A stretch of DNA of 64,000 bases, from NCBI GenBank assembly GCA_033980235.1, contig CM067067.1, positions 34,296,560 through 34,360,559 of the forward strand, read 5' to 3'. The notes beneath the pieces were generated by a model that was given only the letters and a program-made list of their open reading frames with translations, did no database searches and was not told where the DNA came from. Shown here in pieces: positions 61,001 through 64,000 of this stretch. Position 1 is the stretch's first letter, and each line of letters begins with the position of its first letter. The stretch is from Diadema setosum (Eukaryota; Echinodermata; Echinoidea; Diadematoida; Diadematidae). The position numbers were made by a program, and so were the translations under genes.

Positions 61001-62121
61001 CTTTTTTGCCAGGTCATAAAGTGGATAAAGTCAACATTTTGAGTATTATCATAGATTTCCTCTACAGAATAAAACACAATTAAATGCAAGAATTAAATGC
61101 AGTGTGTGATGTCACTGAATACGGCACATTCTCACACACATCTGAGTTGAATAATACAACACTTTGTGACAATTTGCAAATTATGATAATTGAAGTTCTA
61201 GCCACTGGCAGTGAGCACTTGAGTTGTTGCTATGGTAACAGCAACTTGCAGCATAAAGATTCTTATAAAAACACATACAACAAAATGCATATGTGCACCT
61301 AAAATGCTGTTGAATGGTTGCAATTGTTGACTTTGCTGCCACACAACACATTTAATGGATGCAATGAAAGGTCAAACATATTCAAACAATACTTTTGGCT
61401 CCTTGTAAATGACTATTCCCCACTTTATGGCATTGATGCATAAGTGTAGGCATGCTTACGTACGCATCATACAATAAGAAAACCCATTCAGGTCTTTCTA
61501 CCGAAAATCGAAAATGGATATTGTGAAAACCCACAATGACCTGAGAGTTAATTGATTTTCTACACAGCTGCTTGGGCAGTCTTGTATAAACTTTGACAAG
61601 ACATCAGCAGGCACCAAAGAAAGCATTGCTATGGAAGACAGGAGAGAATATCAGAAGGGAAAATATTAAGATGATTTAACAGCACTTCATAAGATGGGTT
61701 TTGAATCTTAATATAGTCTAAATCTCTAGTATCATGAAAGAATACTTCAAAAGAGAGAAGCACTAAAAATACAAACAGTGCCACAAAGCCACTGATTTTA
61801 TTAAAACATTTAAGCAGAATCTGACTCGTCAATTAAATGCCAAGACAGCTTCAGCTGCGTTACACTTCAACTAGCCTGGTACCAGTGGGTTCCTAAAGCC
61901 AGCTGTACATGTAGCAGTCACACAACATTACTAGCACGGTTCTTTTCATTCCAGTCTTCCTACTCTGCCATTTGAGTCCCATCGTCTTAAAAATTTTCTC
62001 CAAGACTCTGTACACTAATATCCCTTACATAGTTTTATTGTACCACTATACCCAACTAACATTAAAAGTCAATAATTTTTGGCAGCAGCTCAGAGTAAGA
62101 GTCATTTCCTTAATATTTTCC

Positions 62122-62214
62122 TTAACCCATTGAGGACGAGTCCCGAGTATACTCGGGCAAGCGTCTATGGGAAATACGCGTTGTAGCAAAATCGACCCGA
62201 CCTCAACGGGTTAA
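62122..62214. mobile_element. Family H mini-element, copy 3
   Basis: TTAACCCATTGAGGACG to CCTCAACGGGTTAA, palindrome at 62142-62157, TTAA intact on both sides. Confidence 0.9.
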
Positions 62215-62558
62215 TACTTTCTCCAAGATTCTGAACACAACACATACAGTACATATCCCTTACATAATGCCATGTGGTGTGTTATCCTAAAATTAAAAAA
62301 GGTAGTCAGTACCTTTGGGGCAGGGTTTAGAAAAGTTGTATTTCGGGTCATATTCAAATGAAATCTCAGACTATTTAATATACAAATGTAAGATATTACA
62401 TAAAATATTCTCGGATACTGGGAAAAATAGATGGCTATCAATAAAAATTCAGGACACGATTCCCGCAGACACTGCACATGTATTTGGTACGCCTTGCCCA
62501 ACTGGGCACGAAAAGGGAAGGGCATTATTTTTAATAGGCAAAGGTCCCTTTACACAAT

Positions 62559-62763
62559 TACTGTAAGACGAGGAATGTTCGCATTTTAATCTCGCAAATT
62601 TCGCGCGAGCCAAGATTCGTGAAATTAAAATGCACACGAAAGTTCTTGTATATACTATATGCATTGAATGTTAGAGGCAACTTGTGAAAATTTCATGCTG
62701 CGAAAAAGGTCATCGGCTCTATTTCGCAAAAATTTTATGCCGCGAAAATATTATTTTACAGTA
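62559..62763. mobile_element. CTGTAA-family TA element
   Basis: TACTGTAAGACGAGGAATG at the left, ATTATTTTACAGTA at the right, with TTTCGCGCGAGC and GCCGCGAAAAT segments. Non-coding. Confidence 0.6.
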
Positions 62764-64000
62764 CTTGCCCTAGACTACAGTGAGTTTACATTGCCCTAAT
62801 CAGACAAGTGACTACAGACTAGAGAGTTTGGAGCACCCTGAAATTACTTCATTTTCTCCATGAAAAACAGAATAATTATTTTAAGTGAAAAAAAAAAAAC
62901 AGAAAATGCCATGCATGTACATGAAAAAGAATAAAAATACACATTATGAAAAAAACATGAAAAGAGCATACCGTGATGTGGGCAAAGACTCGCAACAGTA
63001 AGGTTCAACACCATTGCTTATTAAAACATTTTAGGTGATATTTGAATATCAAATGTTATCCATGACTATTAAAGTTCACTATTTAACAATTTTGCTGAAA
63101 TTTCCCACAGTTGTTGATTGCCTAAGCTGAGAGTACAATAAAAATACAATTAATCCCACAGTATGTACATTGGATTATTCACTAGATCAGTAAAATGACA
63201 CTGACAGAAATCACTAAACACCTATCCATTCAAGAACAGATCCTATTCAGAGGCCACATTACATGTACTTTAATACTACAGTATACATGTATAAACTGTT
63301 TCTGTTGTACGCAGGAGAGGTCTTGCATCTACATTGTACAATGCAATATCTTTGACATATCGAACATGTCCACGCAACGTGAATAGAAATATTTGAAATT
63401 TGTGCTTCCCACTGCTACAGTCTTATTACTCTCACTGTTATAAACATTTTCTTCTACTGTAGTACTGACTAGACCGACACTTGCACTCATGAGATTTATA
63501 TTCTTCATTCAAGTTAGACCCAAGCCTAGGCTAGATATCATTTATTATTCTTTTTATATTTTATCTAATATCTCAAACAAATGCTTTTTATTCCAATTCT
63601 ATAAAGATAAATGGCACGACACAGCTGCCATTTAATATGCATTGTTGTGGGCTTGTTACTAGTGATATAAAGCCATTCTCAAATTCAATCAGACTTTCCG
63701 TGTATACTATAGGAAGTGGGAATAGATGCTAGGACACCAACTTGTACTAAGAAGTTAAATTTACAAATTACAGGTAAATAAATAGTCAACTCACAAAAAC
63801 ACTGTAAATTTACAGTATGAGCACAAATGAACCATCAAGTAAATTGGACGAAGCATTTCACTTGTCACAAGTACAGGTACAGAATTTCAGCCAGAGAAAC
63901 TTGTTTCTAGTTATGGCGGGAGGATTCATGTTTGAAAATTCGGCAACTCGCAGCAGCAGCCAGCAGCCTGCAGCAGAGCCCTTGGCTTGCACGCAAACAA

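Larger units (their letters stand above)
40925..64000. other. Upstream region or 5' UTR intron; no coding exon supported
   Basis: About 23 kb with no exon that joins in phase to exon 1 and no domain recognised, apart from the listed repeats. GC-richer patches at 45640-45830, 50560-50760 and 63940-63990 are candidates for a noncoding first exon or regulatory DNA but carry no decisive signal. If exon 1 is preceded by a spliced leader exon, this whole stretch is intron and promoter. Confidence 0.5.

Noticed and set aside
1..64000. CRISPR array, operon or prokaryotic system
   Set aside because: Introns, microsatellites and MITEs show a eukaryotic genome; no regularly spaced direct repeats with unique spacers were seen.

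Overview
This window is eukaryotic, AT-rich genomic DNA from an animal, most likely a marine invertebrate deuterostome such as an echinoderm. That placement is an inference from three things: how closely the encoded protein matches vertebrate CTDSPL2, the intron structure, and the dense mix of short inverted-repeat DNA transposons. No species-specific marker was seen. One 200-base run of N (37441-37640) is an assembly gap.

One protein-coding gene can be supported. It lies on the minus strand and encodes a CTD small phosphatase-like protein 2 (CTDSPL2, HAD/FCP1-SCP family). Eleven coding exons run from the proposed start codon at 40889 down to a TAA at 12674-12676. All exon boundaries have GT donors and AG acceptors, the phases agree across every junction, and the predicted protein is 486 residues. 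The C-terminal half (exons 5-11) is the conserved phosphatase region with the DLDET catalytic motif, TAS motif and DNSP motif. The N-terminal half is low-complexity: Ser-rich, basic (NLS-like) and acidic patches. The first coding exon has a repeat-rich, two-frame character and is the least certain part. A 5' noncoding exon or promoter was not located; it may lie in the 23 kb to the right or outside the window.

Layout: 1-9000 is intergenic or downstream sequence with fold-back elements. 9000-12673 is putative 3' UTR or downstream sequence. 12674-40889 is the gene, with introns of about 0.66 to 11 kb that hold most of the interesting repeats. 40925-64000 is either a 5' UTR intron or upstream intergenic DNA with no convincing coding exon.

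The most notable content is mobile. At least seven different families of non-autonomous elements are bounded by TTAA; five of them share a TTAAAGG terminus. One nested 89-bp element shows the filled-site/empty-site pair and so proves TTAA target duplication. There are also TA-flanked pogo/Tigger-like and mariner-like inverted-repeat elements, one split by a LINE 3' end. An intron carries an array of about 150-bp units, most of them bearing TGACCTTTGACC-type half-site repeats and ending in an ACGG microsatellite and a hairpin. T-run/G-run junctions recur through the window. No CRISPR array, operon, rRNA or intact tRNA gene was found.
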